Shown in pieces: positions 1 through 9,506 of a DNA stretch of 64,000 nt. The stretch covers positions 558,001-622,000 of the forward strand of contig NC_050721.1 in NCBI RefSeq assembly GCF_013402915.1, in the 5' to 3' direction. Made by a program: the position numbers and the translations under genes. This DNA comes from Zygotorulaspora mrakii (Eukaryota; Ascomycota; Saccharomycetes; Saccharomycetales; Saccharomycetaceae). The notes under the pieces are model-generated. The model had not been told where the DNA came from and searched no databases. It saw only the letters and a list, made by a program, of their open reading frames with translations. Within the stretch, counting starts at the first letter, position 1, and every line of letters starts with the position of its first letter.

Positions 1-962
1 CAAAGCTCGGTTTAAATGCAGTTTGCGACATGAGTGACGAGAGTGCCAAACATGCAAAAACAGTTTTCCAGCGGCTAAGTTATGATGGCGAAACGAGTGT
101 TGTCAAATGTAAGCCTTTGACAGGAAGAACTCACCAAATAAGAGTTCATTTACAGTATTTGGGTCATCCAATCGCAAATGATCCTCTTTATTCTAATGCG
201 AACGCATGGGGCCCAAATCTGGGAAAACATGGTCAGGCCGACATGAAGCAGGTGATGACTGAGCTCAACGAAGTTGGCAGAACAAAACCAGCCTCTAGTT
301 GGTTGAAACCTGATTCAAAAGGTGAAGTGTTGCTCGGTGAAAAGTGCAAAGAGTGTGATACCGATCTCTACACTGATCCTGGTCCAAATGATCTAGATCT
401 ATGGCTTCATGCATATAGGTATGAGTCGACCGAGATAAACCCAGATACAAATGATTTAAAGTGGAGTTACCGTACTGAGCTTCCAGAGTGGGCATTAGAC
501 TCCCACAAAAAATATATGGAATTGGCAATCAAAGAAGCAGCCAAATGCGGCCCCACAACGACTGCTTTCAGTGTTGGTGCAGTGCTTGTGAGTGGGACTG
601 AAATATTATCTACAGGGTACTCTAGAGAGTTACCGGGCAATACCCACGCTGAACAATGCGCTCTTGATAAATATGCTGAAAAGACCGGAGGTAAAGATTT
701 GCCTGAGGGAACGGTAATTTACACTACTATGGAACCGTGTTCATTCAGGCTAAGTGGTAACCTGCCATGCGTACAAAGAATAATAAATACCAAAAAGATA
801 AAAACAGTATTCGTTGGCGTTGTGGAGCCTGACACTTTTGTTAAAGACAACACTAGTTCAGCTATTCTTCAAGCGCATAATATTGACTATTTTCAACTGC
901 CAGGCTATGAAGATTTAATCACCGCAATTGCATTCAAAGGACATGAAGATAAGACTGGTTGA
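1..962 (+). CDS. RIB2: Bifunctional RNA pseudouridine synthase / DRAP deaminase, 3' part only
   Basis: The reading frame is open from the window edge (first full codon at 3), so the 5' part of the gene lies outside. About 320 residues are visible. The first part matches the end of an RluA-type pseudouridine synthase: a [11 protein letters not shown] segment followed by [10 protein letters not shown]. The second part is a cytidine-deaminase-like domain with the zinc motifs HAE (about nt 643) and PC-x8-C (about nt 735-765). Rib2 of yeast joins these two activities: tRNA pseudouridylation and deamination of the pyrimidine intermediate in riboflavin synthesis. RTG1 downstream is its close neighbour in S. 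cerevisiae (YOL066C/YOL067C). The ATG at 30 is internal, not the start. Confidence 0.93.
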   Translation, partial: KLGLNAVCDMSDESAKHAKTVFQRLSYDGETSVVKCKPLTGRTHQIRVHLQYLGHPIANDPLYSNANAWGPNLGKHGQADMKQVMTELNEVGRTKPASSWLKPDSKGEVLLGEKCKECDTDLYTDPGPNDLDLWLHAYRYESTEINPDTNDLKWSYRTELPEWALDSHKKYMELAIKEAAKCGPTTTAFSVGAVLVSGTEILSTGYSRELPGNTHAEQCALDKYAEKTGGKDLPEGTVIYTTMEPCSFRLSGNLPCVQRIINTKKIKTVFVGVVEPDTFVKDNTSSAILQAHNIDYFQLPGYEDLITAIAFKGHEDKTG

Positions 963-1309
963 GTTTTATTTTTTGAGGAGTTGTTTCTTCAATTAGAAAA
1001 GTAGAACACTCTTTGAATCCTTCGTGTCTCACACTTGGATTCCTAATTTTCATTGACAGCCAATAACTGGTAGAACGAATGAAATGAGAGATATTGGCCT
1101 ATGCCATTGTATATATAGCTTGATACATCGTAAGAACTTATTAATATCAGTATTATAGTTTTCAACGAGGACTTTTCTCTTGGTTTGAGCGGTCGCACTT
1201 TAATTGGAAATTTCAAATGTTTAAGGCAATGCAACTTCGAAGACAAGCTGATCTCTAGGAGTGAGAGCCCAATTGAGTTAAGAATACACAAACCTGTTCT
1301 GCAAAGTCA
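963..1309. other. Intergenic region RIB2-NAT1
   Basis: Spacer of 347 bp between two genes on the same strand. It must hold the RIB2 terminator and the NAT1 promoter. A TATATATAG stretch lies near 1109. I see no RNA gene, repeat or conserved short frame in it. Confidence 0.6.
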
Positions 1310-3880
1310 ATGTCTAAAAAAAGAGGAGCAAAGCCGAAGGGGCTTCCTCTCTTTGGAAGAGGGAAGGAACAAACACAGTTTCTTGAAGCGCTGAAGTTGT
1401 ATGAAGGCAAGAGCTACAAAAAATCCATCAAAATTTTGGATGGTGTGCTAAAAAAGGACTCTCATTTCGTGGATGCATTGGCACTCAAGGGATTGGATTT
1501 ACTCTCTACTGGTGAAAAGACTGAAGCAAGCAGCTTGATTAAGAATGCATTGAGCAAAATTGAAGGTACCACGGCGTCGCCTATTTGTTGCCATGTTTTA
1601 GGTATTTACATGCGGACATCAAAAAATTATGCGGAGTCTGCTAAATGGTTTCACGCATCTTTGAATAATGGCTCGAATAATATGCAGATTTATAGAGATT
1701 TGGCCTCATTGGAGTCACAAATCGGGGATTTTAAAGGTGCACTAGTGTCAAGAAAAAAGTATTGGGAATCATTCCCAGGCTATCGTTCTAACTGGACGTC
1801 GCTTGCCATAGCCCAAGATATGAATGGAGAGCATCAGCAGGCCGTCAATACTTTAACTCAGTTCGAGAAGCTTGTTGAGGGAAAAATCGGTGACAGTGAA
1901 CTCTACGAGCATAATGAATGCCTTCTTTACAAAAATGACATATTATACAGGGCTGCAGGTGACAACAAGGGTAAGCTTGTTAATGCTATGAGTAACCTTA
2001 AAGCGATTGAACCTTCTGTTTATGACAAATATGATCTCCTAGAGTTGAAGGCTTCTATTCATATGAAGATGGGCGAGCTTAAGGAAGCTTCCAAAGTTTA
2101 CAGAATGCTGATAAAGAGGAATCCTGATAATTTCACTTACTACCGTTTGTTGGAGATTTCTCTCGGTATTCATGGTGATAACAACTTGAGGAAGACCCTT
2201 TATGAGAAGCTACAAAAGTTCTATCCCAGGAGTGAACCACCTAAATTTATGCCATTGACTTTCACCGAAAATGTAGATGAATTAGAGACTAAGTTGGAGG
2301 AGTACGTGAGACCACAATTAGCACGCGGTGTCCCTGCCACTTTTTGTAACGTGAAGCCGTTGTATCGCAACAGAAGATCGATAGTTGCTCCTTTGCTCGA
2401 GAAGATAGTCTCCAATTATTTTAAGGAGTTGAACCCAACTAATGATCCACTACCTTATATATGGACATGTTATTACTTGGCCCAACACTATTTGTTCATG
2501 AAAGATTTCCAAAAGTCACAAGACTTCATCGATAAAGCAATCAAACACACCCCAACTTTGGTTGAACTATATATTTTTAAAGGCCGTGTACTAAAACACC
2601 TCGGATTATTGGATGAAGCGGCTGAAACTTTGGAAAGAGGAAGAAAATTGGATCTTCAAGATAGGTTTATTAACACCAAGACGGTCAAATATTATTTGAG
2701 AGCCAAAAACATCGAAAAGGCAGTCGAAATAGCTTCGTTGTTTACAAAGAATGACGAGTCAGTAAATGGAGTTAAGGACTTGCATCAGGTCGAGGCAGCT
2801 TGGTTCATAATAGAGCAAGCTGAAGCATACTACAAGCTTTACAGAGACTCCGAAAGAAAATTGAAAGAATATCTCAACGAAATGAGCACCAAAAAATCTG
2901 CAGAAAAAGAAGAAAATAATAAAAACGGAACTGATGAAACTGGAGAAAATTTCATTCGTGTCTTAAAGAATTATGAGTGGCAAGTCAATAAGTACTGTGG
3001 ATTATCTTTGAAGAGATTTTACGCAATCAGCAAAATTTATCAACAATTTGAAGATGATCAAATGGATTTTCATTCATACTGTATGAGAAAGGGGACACCA
3101 AGAGCATACGTAGATATGTTGAAGTGGGGTAAGACTATTTACACGCAACCAATTTACGTTCGTGCTATGAAGGGTGCTTTCAAAATTTACAACAAGCTTT
3201 ACAATGATTCCAAAAATCTCAATGAGAATGAACAAATTGAAAATCTTGTGGAAAAGGTGATGCAAGAGCACTCCAAGAAGTCAAAAAAAGAGAATTCTGT
3301 CTTGAACAAGCGTAAGGAAGAGGAGAAGAAAACTGTTATTGCATATCCTGAATCGGATGATAAAGATCCGTATGGTATAGATTTAGTCAAATCTAACTCA
3401 CCAATGGATGCGTTTATGGAACAGTTTTATGAAAACTATAATCGCCAGGCCAAGGAACAAGAAAGAGACTATGAATTTGAGTTCGATTACCAATATTCAA
3501 ACGGTAAGTTAGCTTTGTGCCTATCTGCCTTATCAAAGTATACAAAATATGGGCATAATTCAGGCCTCATTGGTGCTATGACAATAGTACTTTTATTAGC
3601 TACAAAAGAAGATACCAAGTTTGATACCATTGCCAAAAAAGTTGCCTTGAAAGGTTGTGAAAGCATCATCGAAAAATTTCCAGTTCATGAAAGAGACAAC
3701 AGTGATTTCGACTGGCTAGATTTCTTCCAAAAAAATTTCGATTATCACAATCTACATGCTCTGTTGTTTCTTCATCAATACAAAGTTGTGGAATCTTCAA
3801 GGACAAAAGAGTTAATTTTGAACGAGTTAGCAAATAAAGAACCACTCATACAAAATACAGTTTTGCAATATGAGATTTGA
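1310..3880 (+). CDS. NAT1: NatA N-terminal acetyltransferase auxiliary subunit
   Basis: Protein of 856 residues, matching the family length (S. cerevisiae Nat1 has 854). Nat1 is the large ribosome-anchoring subunit of NatA; with the catalytic subunit Ard1 it acetylates N-termini starting with Ser, Ala, Thr or Gly after Met removal. The protein is a superhelix of tetratricopeptide-like helices; TPR-type patterns recur from about residue 25 to 500. A charged Lys/Glu-rich insert lies near 525-545 and another basic run near 645-675. The N-terminus (MSKKRGAKPKGLPLFGRGKE) is typical of the family. The ATG at 1310 gives the expected start. The gene corresponds to YDL040C. Confidence 0.96.
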   Translation: MSKKRGAKPKGLPLFGRGKEQTQFLEALKLYEGKSYKKSIKILDGVLKKDSHFVDALALKGLDLLSTGEKTEASSLIKNALSKIEGTTASPICCHVLGIYMRTSKNYAESAKWFHASLNNGSNNMQIYRDLASLESQIGDFKGALVSRKKYWESFPGYRSNWTSLAIAQDMNGEHQQAVNTLTQFEKLVEGKIGDSELYEHNECLLYKNDILYRAAGDNKGKLVNAMSNLKAIEPSVYDKYDLLELKASIHMKMGELKEASKVYRMLIKRNPDNFTYYRLLEISLGIHGDNNLRKTLYEKLQKFYPRSEPPKFMPLTFTENVDELETKLEEYVRPQLARGVPATFCNVKPLYRNRRSIVAPLLEKIVSNYFKELNPTNDPLPYIWTCYYLAQHYLFMKDFQKSQDFIDKAIKHTPTLVELYIFKGRVLKHLGLLDEAAETLERGRKLDLQDRFINTKTVKYYLRAKNIEKAVEIASLFTKNDESVNGVKDLHQVEAAWFIIEQAEAYYKLYRDSERKLKEYLNEMSTKKSAEKEENNKNGTDETGENFIRVLKNYEWQVNKYCGLSLKRFYAISKIYQQFEDDQMDFHSYCMRKGTPRAYVDMLKWGKTIYTQPIYVRAMKGAFKIYNKLYNDSKNLNENEQIENLVEKVMQEHSKKSKKENSVLNKRKEEEKKTVIAYPESDDKDPYGIDLVKSNSPMDAFMEQFYENYNRQAKEQERDYEFEFDYQYSNGKLALCLSALSKYTKYGHNSGLIGAMTIVLLLATKEDTKFDTIAKKVALKGCESIIEKFPVHERDNSDFDWLDFFQKNFDYHNLHALLFLHQYKVVESSRTKELILNELANKEPLIQNTVLQYEI

Positions 3881-4091
3881 AGCTATATATACAAGTACAA
3901 AGACACTTCATTCGGTTCAACGTCGTTGAAGTTTATGTTTATACTTAATTTTTTTTGTATCTGAAATATCATTTAAGATCCGCCGCGAACAAAAAGGCAC
4001 TTAGAATGGTCAAACAACGTAGGATAAGATAACGCTATAGCAGTTCGATTCCGCAACAGGTCTGCTCATAGATCTACAAGCTACTGGAAGA

Positions 4092-4745
4092 ATGACTTCT
4101 TTTCCAGAATCAGTACCTTCGTCGGTAACTTCAACGGCCAGTAATCAGATAAACAAGATGGACCGAAAACGCAGGGATAACATCAATGACAGCATTCAAC
4201 AACTTTTGACCATGATACCAACTGAATATTTTGAGGAATTTTACAGGAAGGCTTCGGCACAGCAGGACGTGGAATCTCTTGATGGTGACACTCCACTTAG
4301 TGCAGCGACTCCCAAAGGAAGTGTTGGCAATAGCTCTAAGGTGAAGGGTTCAGGTACAAGGGACGGTAAACCGAACAAGGGTCAAATCCTGACTCAGGCC
4401 GTCGAATATATCACACGGCTCCAGAACGAAGTTGACACAAGGAATAGAGAAGAAGTTGAATTGATTTTAAAAGTTCAAGGACTGAGTGCCAAAACAGGAA
4501 CTATTGTCAATGACGTCAATCTTGAGAATACCAGTGCAGAAGTCGCACTGGCAAAAATTGGTGTAGGTCCTCTGGCTGGTGAGATACCTGCAACGAGCGA
4601 TCGCGGTGAAGACGCTGAATTACAAGAAACTCAGTCAATATCGCAACCACCACAGTCACAGTTTCCACAAGACTCACACCCGCCTCCGCCGCATGTTAGC
4701 AGTTTTGAATACGGCGGTTACTCAGAGTATGGAAACGGTAACTAG
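4092..4745 (+). CDS. RTG1: bHLH transcription factor of the retrograde pathway
   Basis: Protein of 217 residues (S. cerevisiae Rtg1 has 177). Rtg1 dimerises with Rtg3 and activates genes such as CIT2 when mitochondria fail, so that glutamate can still be made. The basic region and helix 1 are at about residues 22-43 (KMDRKRRDNINDSIQQLL). Helix 2 is at about 95-117 (NKGQILTQAVEYITRLQNEV). The loop between them is unusually long, about 50 residues rich in Ser and Gly, as is known for Rtg1. The C-terminal tail is rich in Pro, Gln and Ser and ends with a Tyr/Gly-rich stretch. It sits between RIB2/NAT1 and SIR2/HST1, as YOL067C sits between RIB2 and HST1. Confidence 0.92.
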   Translation: MTSFPESVPSSVTSTASNQINKMDRKRRDNINDSIQQLLTMIPTEYFEEFYRKASAQQDVESLDGDTPLSAATPKGSVGNSSKVKGSGTRDGKPNKGQILTQAVEYITRLQNEVDTRNREEVELILKVQGLSAKTGTIVNDVNLENTSAEVALAKIGVGPLAGEIPATSDRGEDAELQETQSISQPPQSQFPQDSHPPPPHVSSFEYGGYSEYGNGN

Positions 4746-4978
4746 AGAGATTACAGACTTTTTAGACTATCAAGATGTCCATAAGTGCACCAAAAGTAAT
4801 GTCGTTTAATCACATATCAAGATACTATTCATATAATCGTCACTTCTGACGTTTCATATGGACTTCTGGCCTCTAAAAAAAATCTTTGAATCACGAAAAA
4901 AACAGAGGATGAATAATTATAGATTATCTTTAATCTTCGAAGGCCTGTTGAGTGGTCTCAGTGGAATTTAGGGTCAAA

Positions 4979-6745
4979 ATGGAAGGCAGAGATGTTGTAG
5001 GGAGTATTTCAACCCCCCCGAGTTCTGGTAACGAGCATCAATCAGCCAAAATTTCGCGTTTTGTGGGGGTGTCAGAGCACGACTCATCAGCGGTGAAGGA
5101 GCTGGCTAATCAAAGTGATAAGATGACAGATGATATGGAACCTTCAAGGAAGAGACCCAAGTTGGAGCTCACGGATATCAATGCTCCAAATAAGGTTGCA
5201 GTAGCGGAAAACGGTACCACGGTAGCGGGAACTACTTCGGAACTCTTTACTGACGGTGACGACGATATTGAAGAGAAAGGCCGAATCCCTCACACAGGTG
5301 AATTAGTTTCGTCCTTGAATAATGGCGATGGCGATGTAGATTCTATCGAACTACCGGCTAGTAGCACTGGAAAAAATGATATTCTGGCTCCGATCGTACC
5401 TTCAAGTACCGTTTCTATAGGTAAAGATCCGACGACGGGAAAATACGTATTACCACAGATAACAAAAGAGGACTCTATAAATGCGCGAATGTATCTGAAA
5501 TACTATGGACTCAGAACATTTTTGGACACTTACCTACCGGAGGAGTTGAATTCTTTATATATCTATTTTCTGATCAAGCTTTTGGGCTTTGAAATCAAGG
5601 ACCGTGAAATGATGAACGTAATTTATAAATATGTGCAACCTACGTGGTCAATGAATGGGACTAGTGGTGAAAACATAGAATATTCCAAGGTAACTTTTGA
5701 TGACCCTTTGGAGAAAAAACATGCAGTACGTTTGATTAAAGATTTACAAAAGGCGATCAACAAGGTACTCTGCACAAGGTTGAGACTTGCAAAATTTTCG
5801 ACCATTGATACATTTGTTGAAAAACTGAAAACTGCTAAACGAATTGTTGTATTAACAGGTGCAGGTGTTTCGACGTCGCTGGGTATACCAGATTTCAGAT
5901 CATCTGAAGGTTTTTATTCTAAAATTCGACATTTGGGTCTTGACGACCCACAAGATGTCTTCAATTATGATATTTTCATGCAAGACCCTTCTGTTTTTTA
6001 TAATATAGCTCATATGGTTTTACCACCTGAAAACCTGTACTCACCGTTGCATAGCTTTATCAAAATGCTACAAGATAAAGGAAAGTTATTGAGAAATTAT
6101 ACACAAAATATTGACAACCTGGAATCTTACGCAGGAATCAAACCAGAAAAATTAGTTCAATGTCATGGTTCATTTGCTACTGCATCATGTATTACTTGCC
6201 ATTGGAAATTACCGGGAGAGAAGATTTTTGCGAATATTAGAAACTTAGAATTGCCACTATGCCCGTATTGCTATCAAAAGAGAAGGGAGTATTTTCCAAG
6301 CACGGATGGTTTAGATAGTGAGACTGCCAATATCGGGCATGGTAATATGCCACATCATGCTCTGAAATCATATGGTGTATTGAAACCAGATATAACATTT
6401 TTTGGAGAAGCTTTGCCCTCAAAATTCCATAAAACCATTCGAGAGGATGTTCTGAAGTGTGATCTGCTAATCTGTATTGGAACAAGTTTGAAGGTGGCCC
6501 CAGTTTCTGAAATTGTCAATATGTTACCTGCTCATGTACCCCAAGTTCTAATAAACAGAGACCCTGTGAAGCACGCAGAATTCGATTTAAATCTTTTGGG
6601 ATTTTGCGATGATGTCGCTGCATTAGTGGCTCAGAAATGTGGATGGGATATACCACATGAAAAGTGGGACACATTAAAGCAAAAAAAGTTCTCTTGCAAA
6701 GAAACTGATAAAGGTGTGCTGAATATAACTCCTGATGCCTCCTAA
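4979..6745 (+). CDS. SIR2: NAD-dependent histone deacetylase, Sir2/Hst1 type
   Basis: Protein of 588 residues from the ATG at 4979; the frame is open further up only through a GTG at 4952, which is not a credible yeast start. This is the single pre-duplication counterpart of SIR2 and HST1. The sirtuin core begins near residue 285 with the NAD-binding LTGAGVST and GIPDFRS motifs. YTQNIDNLE follows, with the catalytic His near 396 (CHGSF). The zinc site has two Cys pairs (SCITC and CPYC), then ITFFGEALP and GTSLKVAPV. The first 150 residues are acidic and Ser/Thr-rich. By family knowledge it silences chromatin, and in single-copy species it may serve both the Sir complex and the Sum1/Rfm1 complex. 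Confidence 0.95.
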   Translation: MEGRDVVGSISTPPSSGNEHQSAKISRFVGVSEHDSSAVKELANQSDKMTDDMEPSRKRPKLELTDINAPNKVAVAENGTTVAGTTSELFTDGDDDIEEKGRIPHTGELVSSLNNGDGDVDSIELPASSTGKNDILAPIVPSSTVSIGKDPTTGKYVLPQITKEDSINARMYLKYYGLRTFLDTYLPEELNSLYIYFLIKLLGFEIKDREMMNVIYKYVQPTWSMNGTSGENIEYSKVTFDDPLEKKHAVRLIKDLQKAINKVLCTRLRLAKFSTIDTFVEKLKTAKRIVVLTGAGVSTSLGIPDFRSSEGFYSKIRHLGLDDPQDVFNYDIFMQDPSVFYNIAHMVLPPENLYSPLHSFIKMLQDKGKLLRNYTQNIDNLESYAGIKPEKLVQCHGSFATASCITCHWKLPGEKIFANIRNLELPLCPYCYQKRREYFPSTDGLDSETANIGHGNMPHHALKSYGVLKPDITFFGEALPSKFHKTIREDVLKCDLLICIGTSLKVAPVSEIVNMLPAHVPQVLINRDPVKHAEFDLNLLGFCDDVAALVAQKCGWDIPHEKWDTLKQKKFSCKETDKGVLNITPDAS

Positions 6746-6942
6746 TGCATTTGTAATTAGCCATATACTTATTCTAAATAACTAGAAAATGCAAAGATTT
6801 AACGACAACATAAATACTTCCGTTGGCTCTACAAAATTGTATCTTATGAACGCGGACTTAATTCACACAGAAAAAAAAATGAAAGTTATAAGTTCATCTC
6901 ATCTCATCGATTTAAGGCACAAAATAGGAGCAAAGAGTCAAG

Positions 6943-7716
6943 ATGGATTACCAAAATAGAGCTGGCTCCAAGAAGGGTACTGGTGGGCTTGTTTCCGATG
7001 CACAAGAGAACTTGTCTAGACGGAAACAGGTAGAAAACTTATTGCGAGATGGTGAAGAGGTTCCATACACATTTCAACAGGAGAAAGGCGAAGATGATAC
7101 ATTGAAGAAGAATCCATATATTTACAGAAACCATTCCGGAAAGCTAGTTTGCAAACTTTGCAATACCATGCACATGTCATGGTCCAGCGTAGAACGCCAC
7201 ATCAACGGTAAGAAACATGCGCTCAATCTTATTAGACGTGGAAACCAGTTAGAGAAGCATATGTCACAGAGGAGCGGGGTCGAGCAATCACAGGAGGAAA
7301 TAGAGTTCAAGCATGAAGTAGAGTCAAGAAAGCTAGCGCTAAAATCTAATGCTATGGTACCGAGCTTGAAAAAGGCATTTGTCCAAAATCAAGAGAATAA
7401 AAAAATAGGTATCGCTGTTCAGGTAGATTACAGCAGCATTCCAGCAGACTACTCATCTGTTGATGGAGCAGCATACTCCCCACTCATACGTATAGTTACT
7501 GGATTGGAACTATCAGATGAAGAAAAAAAGGACAAGAAGTATCTCGTAATTGCATATGAACCATTTGAGAACGTCGGAATCGAGCTGCCTTCGGACAAAG
7601 AAGTTATTATGAATGACAACCACCTAAATTTTGATGCCGTCGATGAATTAAACGAGAAATGTGCACTTTGGGACAACAACTCAAAGGTGTTCTATGTCCA
7701 AGTTTTCTTCCAATAA
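6943..7716 (+). CDS. PRP11: U2 snRNP SF3a subunit
   Basis: Protein of 257 residues (S. cerevisiae 266). Prp11 (SF3A2) belongs to SF3a, which with Prp9 and Prp21 joins the U2 snRNP during prespliceosome assembly. A C2H2 matrin-type zinc finger is visible: Cys70, Cys73, His86 and His92 (C-x2-C-x12-H-x5-H) in the context LVCKLCNTMHMSWSSVERH. The N-terminal MDYQNRAGSKKGTGG is the conserved SF3a66 start. The C-terminal part carries the family's YEPFENVGIELP-like segment. It corresponds to YDL043C, the neighbour of SIR2 in S. cerevisiae. It is convergent with NUF2, with 44 bp between the stop codons. Confidence 0.95.
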   Translation: MDYQNRAGSKKGTGGLVSDAQENLSRRKQVENLLRDGEEVPYTFQQEKGEDDTLKKNPYIYRNHSGKLVCKLCNTMHMSWSSVERHINGKKHALNLIRRGNQLEKHMSQRSGVEQSQEEIEFKHEVESRKLALKSNAMVPSLKKAFVQNQENKKIGIAVQVDYSSIPADYSSVDGAAYSPLIRIVTGLELSDEEKKDKKYLVIAYEPFENVGIELPSDKEVIMNDNHLNFDAVDELNEKCALWDNNSKVFYVQVFFQ

Positions 7717-7760
7717 TTTTACATAATGCAGCGCGGTGCATGATATATAATGAATAAATG

Positions 7761-9155
7761 CTACTCTGAACTCATATTTTCTATCATAGATTTCATATAT
7801 TTATTGATATGACCTGCTAATAGAGAATATTCCAATTCAACGGAATCCACTTCTTTCTGAGATTCTGCTTGGAGATCTTGCATTTTTGTCTCAAAGTATT
7901 TAAGTTCACCAGATAAGATGTCATTTTCAATACGCGATTCGGTCTGTTGAAGCTCAGGAACTACTTCATCTAAATATTTTCTGTGCAACTGCTTAATTTC
8001 AAGGGAGTTGTGTTCATAATCGGTTCGTGACTTCTGTACGAGCTCCTCCAGCTTTGTCTTCGAACTGTCCAGTTGATCTTGAAGCAGGGACACCTTTGTT
8101 AAAACACCTGAGGATAATAAACTAGACATCTTATCTTGCCGTATAGTCAGCTGTTGTTTGAGTTCTTCAAGACCAAGTTCCTTTTTATGAGCTTCCTGTA
8201 ATTCAATTGTCACAATACGCAAAACGTCATAGAGCTCTTCAATAACGCGTTGGAAGGTGAGCTTAGAAATATTTAAGTTTTCCTGCAGGCTGCGAAGTTT
8301 AGATAATTTTGTTTTATTTGTGTGAAGCAGGTCTTTAAGCTCTTCTATAATTTTTTCTAGACCTTCGATATTAGCTTCTGAATGCCTTTGTAGTTTTTCT
8401 CTTTCCGACTCTAGTTCAACAATTTGAAATCCGAGCGACTCCAATTCCTTTAACAATTTCTGCTTTTCTCCTTTGTAGTTGTTATAGTCGATCGAAAGAG
8501 TCTCCTGGATTTGGGTCAATTTTTTCAACTGAACCTCTATGTTTCTATTGTTGGCCTCCAACGCTTTAAGTTCATCTCCATCATTCACACCAACAACCGT
8601 TCGAACCAGTTTTTCGTCATCTTCGTATTGTTTTATCTGCTGCTGAAGCAGATTAAAATCGTCAAACCTCGATCGTAGTTGCCCCAAAAGGGCTTCTGTC
8701 TGTGAGATAAATCTGTTGCAGTCGAACATTCTTTCTTCACGAAATCTCGCATAATTTACAACAGCACTCAGAAGTCTTCTTGTCCTCTGAGCATCAGGTT
8801 TGTAAAGATCCAATATATTAAAATCAGTAACTCCTATATTTTGGAAGAATTTGTAACAAACTTTGTTCAATACCAACACCTGTAGAGTATCTGAATAAGG
8901 ACTATCATCTTCATTGTAATCTCTATGTTCCGCGCCAACTTGATTGCCATCATAAGATTGTCCACCACCTTCTCTAATCATTGCAGCATCAGCTGATACA
9001 CCCATGAAACTGTCAATGATCTGCTTATACAGTGTTATCATCCATTTTGATGTTGGTCTGGAAATGCTCTCCTCAGTTGCAAGTGAGAAGTCACAACTTT
9101 GTAAACATATGGCTAACTCAGACGTATCCAGCAATGGAAATACATCATCGCTCAT
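7761..9155 (-). CDS. NUF2: Ndc80 kinetochore complex subunit
   Basis: Protein of 464 residues (S. cerevisiae 451). Nuf2 pairs with Ndc80 and forms the microtubule-binding end of the outer kinetochore complex. The N-terminal 150 residues form the calponin-homology head, with the family-like start DVFPLLDTSELAICLQSCDF. From about residue 160 to the end the sequence is heptad-rich coiled coil with many Glu, Lys, Gln and Leu. It corresponds to YOL069W. The gene is divergent from the monooxygenase-like gene. A Reb1-type TTACCCG lies 45 bp upstream of the ATG. Confidence 0.94.
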   Translation of the reverse strand: MSDDVFPLLDTSELAICLQSCDFSLATEESISRPTSKWMITLYKQIIDSFMGVSADAAMIREGGGQSYDGNQVGAEHRDYNEDDSPYSDTLQVLVLNKVCYKFFQNIGVTDFNILDLYKPDAQRTRRLLSAVVNYARFREERMFDCNRFISQTEALLGQLRSRFDDFNLLQQQIKQYEDDEKLVRTVVGVNDGDELKALEANNRNIEVQLKKLTQIQETLSIDYNNYKGEKQKLLKELESLGFQIVELESEREKLQRHSEANIEGLEKIIEELKDLLHTNKTKLSKLRSLQENLNISKLTFQRVIEELYDVLRIVTIELQEAHKKELGLEELKQQLTIRQDKMSSLLSSGVLTKVSLLQDQLDSSKTKLEELVQKSRTDYEHNSLEIKQLHRKYLDEVVPELQQTESRIENDILSGELKYFETKMQDLQAESQKEVDSVELEYSLLAGHINKYMKSMIENMSSE

Positions 9156-9506
9156 ATCTATATGGAATCCTTAAGCCTCATCTACTTTTCAACAGATTAT
9201 TACCCGTTTGTTTGTTGTTATGAATATTTATTTATGTTTATAATTGATTCGCGCCTTACTTAAGAAACTGCAAGATACTACTATATGCGTATGATAATAC
9301 AAAAGTTTTCCAACTATCCTTGCTGAGTATAAAATCGCTATTGAGTAAACTTGGAAGTTGCATTGAAGTTACAGAGGTGTAAGTCACAGAAAACATATTC
9401 AATTGAGTGAACTAATTCTAAAGATTAAGAAATATTATATCAATTGCAAATTTGCTGGAATTAACACCAATTTCCCAATATCTGAGTTACAGTATCCTTA
9501 TTTGCT
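9156..9506. promoter_or_regulatory. Divergent promoter NUF2 / monooxygenase-like gene
   Basis: Spacer of 351 bp between two divergent starts. TTACCCG, the core of the Reb1 general regulatory factor site, is at 9200-9206, close to the NUF2 start. A TATAAAAT box at about 9328 points toward the monooxygenase-like gene. Both assignments rest on motif matches only. Confidence 0.5.

Noticed and set aside
4030..4070. tRNA-like B box (GTTCGATTCC) upstream of RTG1
   Set aside because: The flanking bases do not form a T-arm and no acceptor or anticodon arm is present.
4952..4978. GTG at 4952 as SIR2/HST1 start
   Set aside because: Non-ATG start without support; the ATG at 4979 fits. The same reasoning removed TTG or GTG extensions of MRP10, SDH5, UPF3, the ABC transporter, ATG42, IPK1, OMS1, RRP4 and the ureohydrolase.
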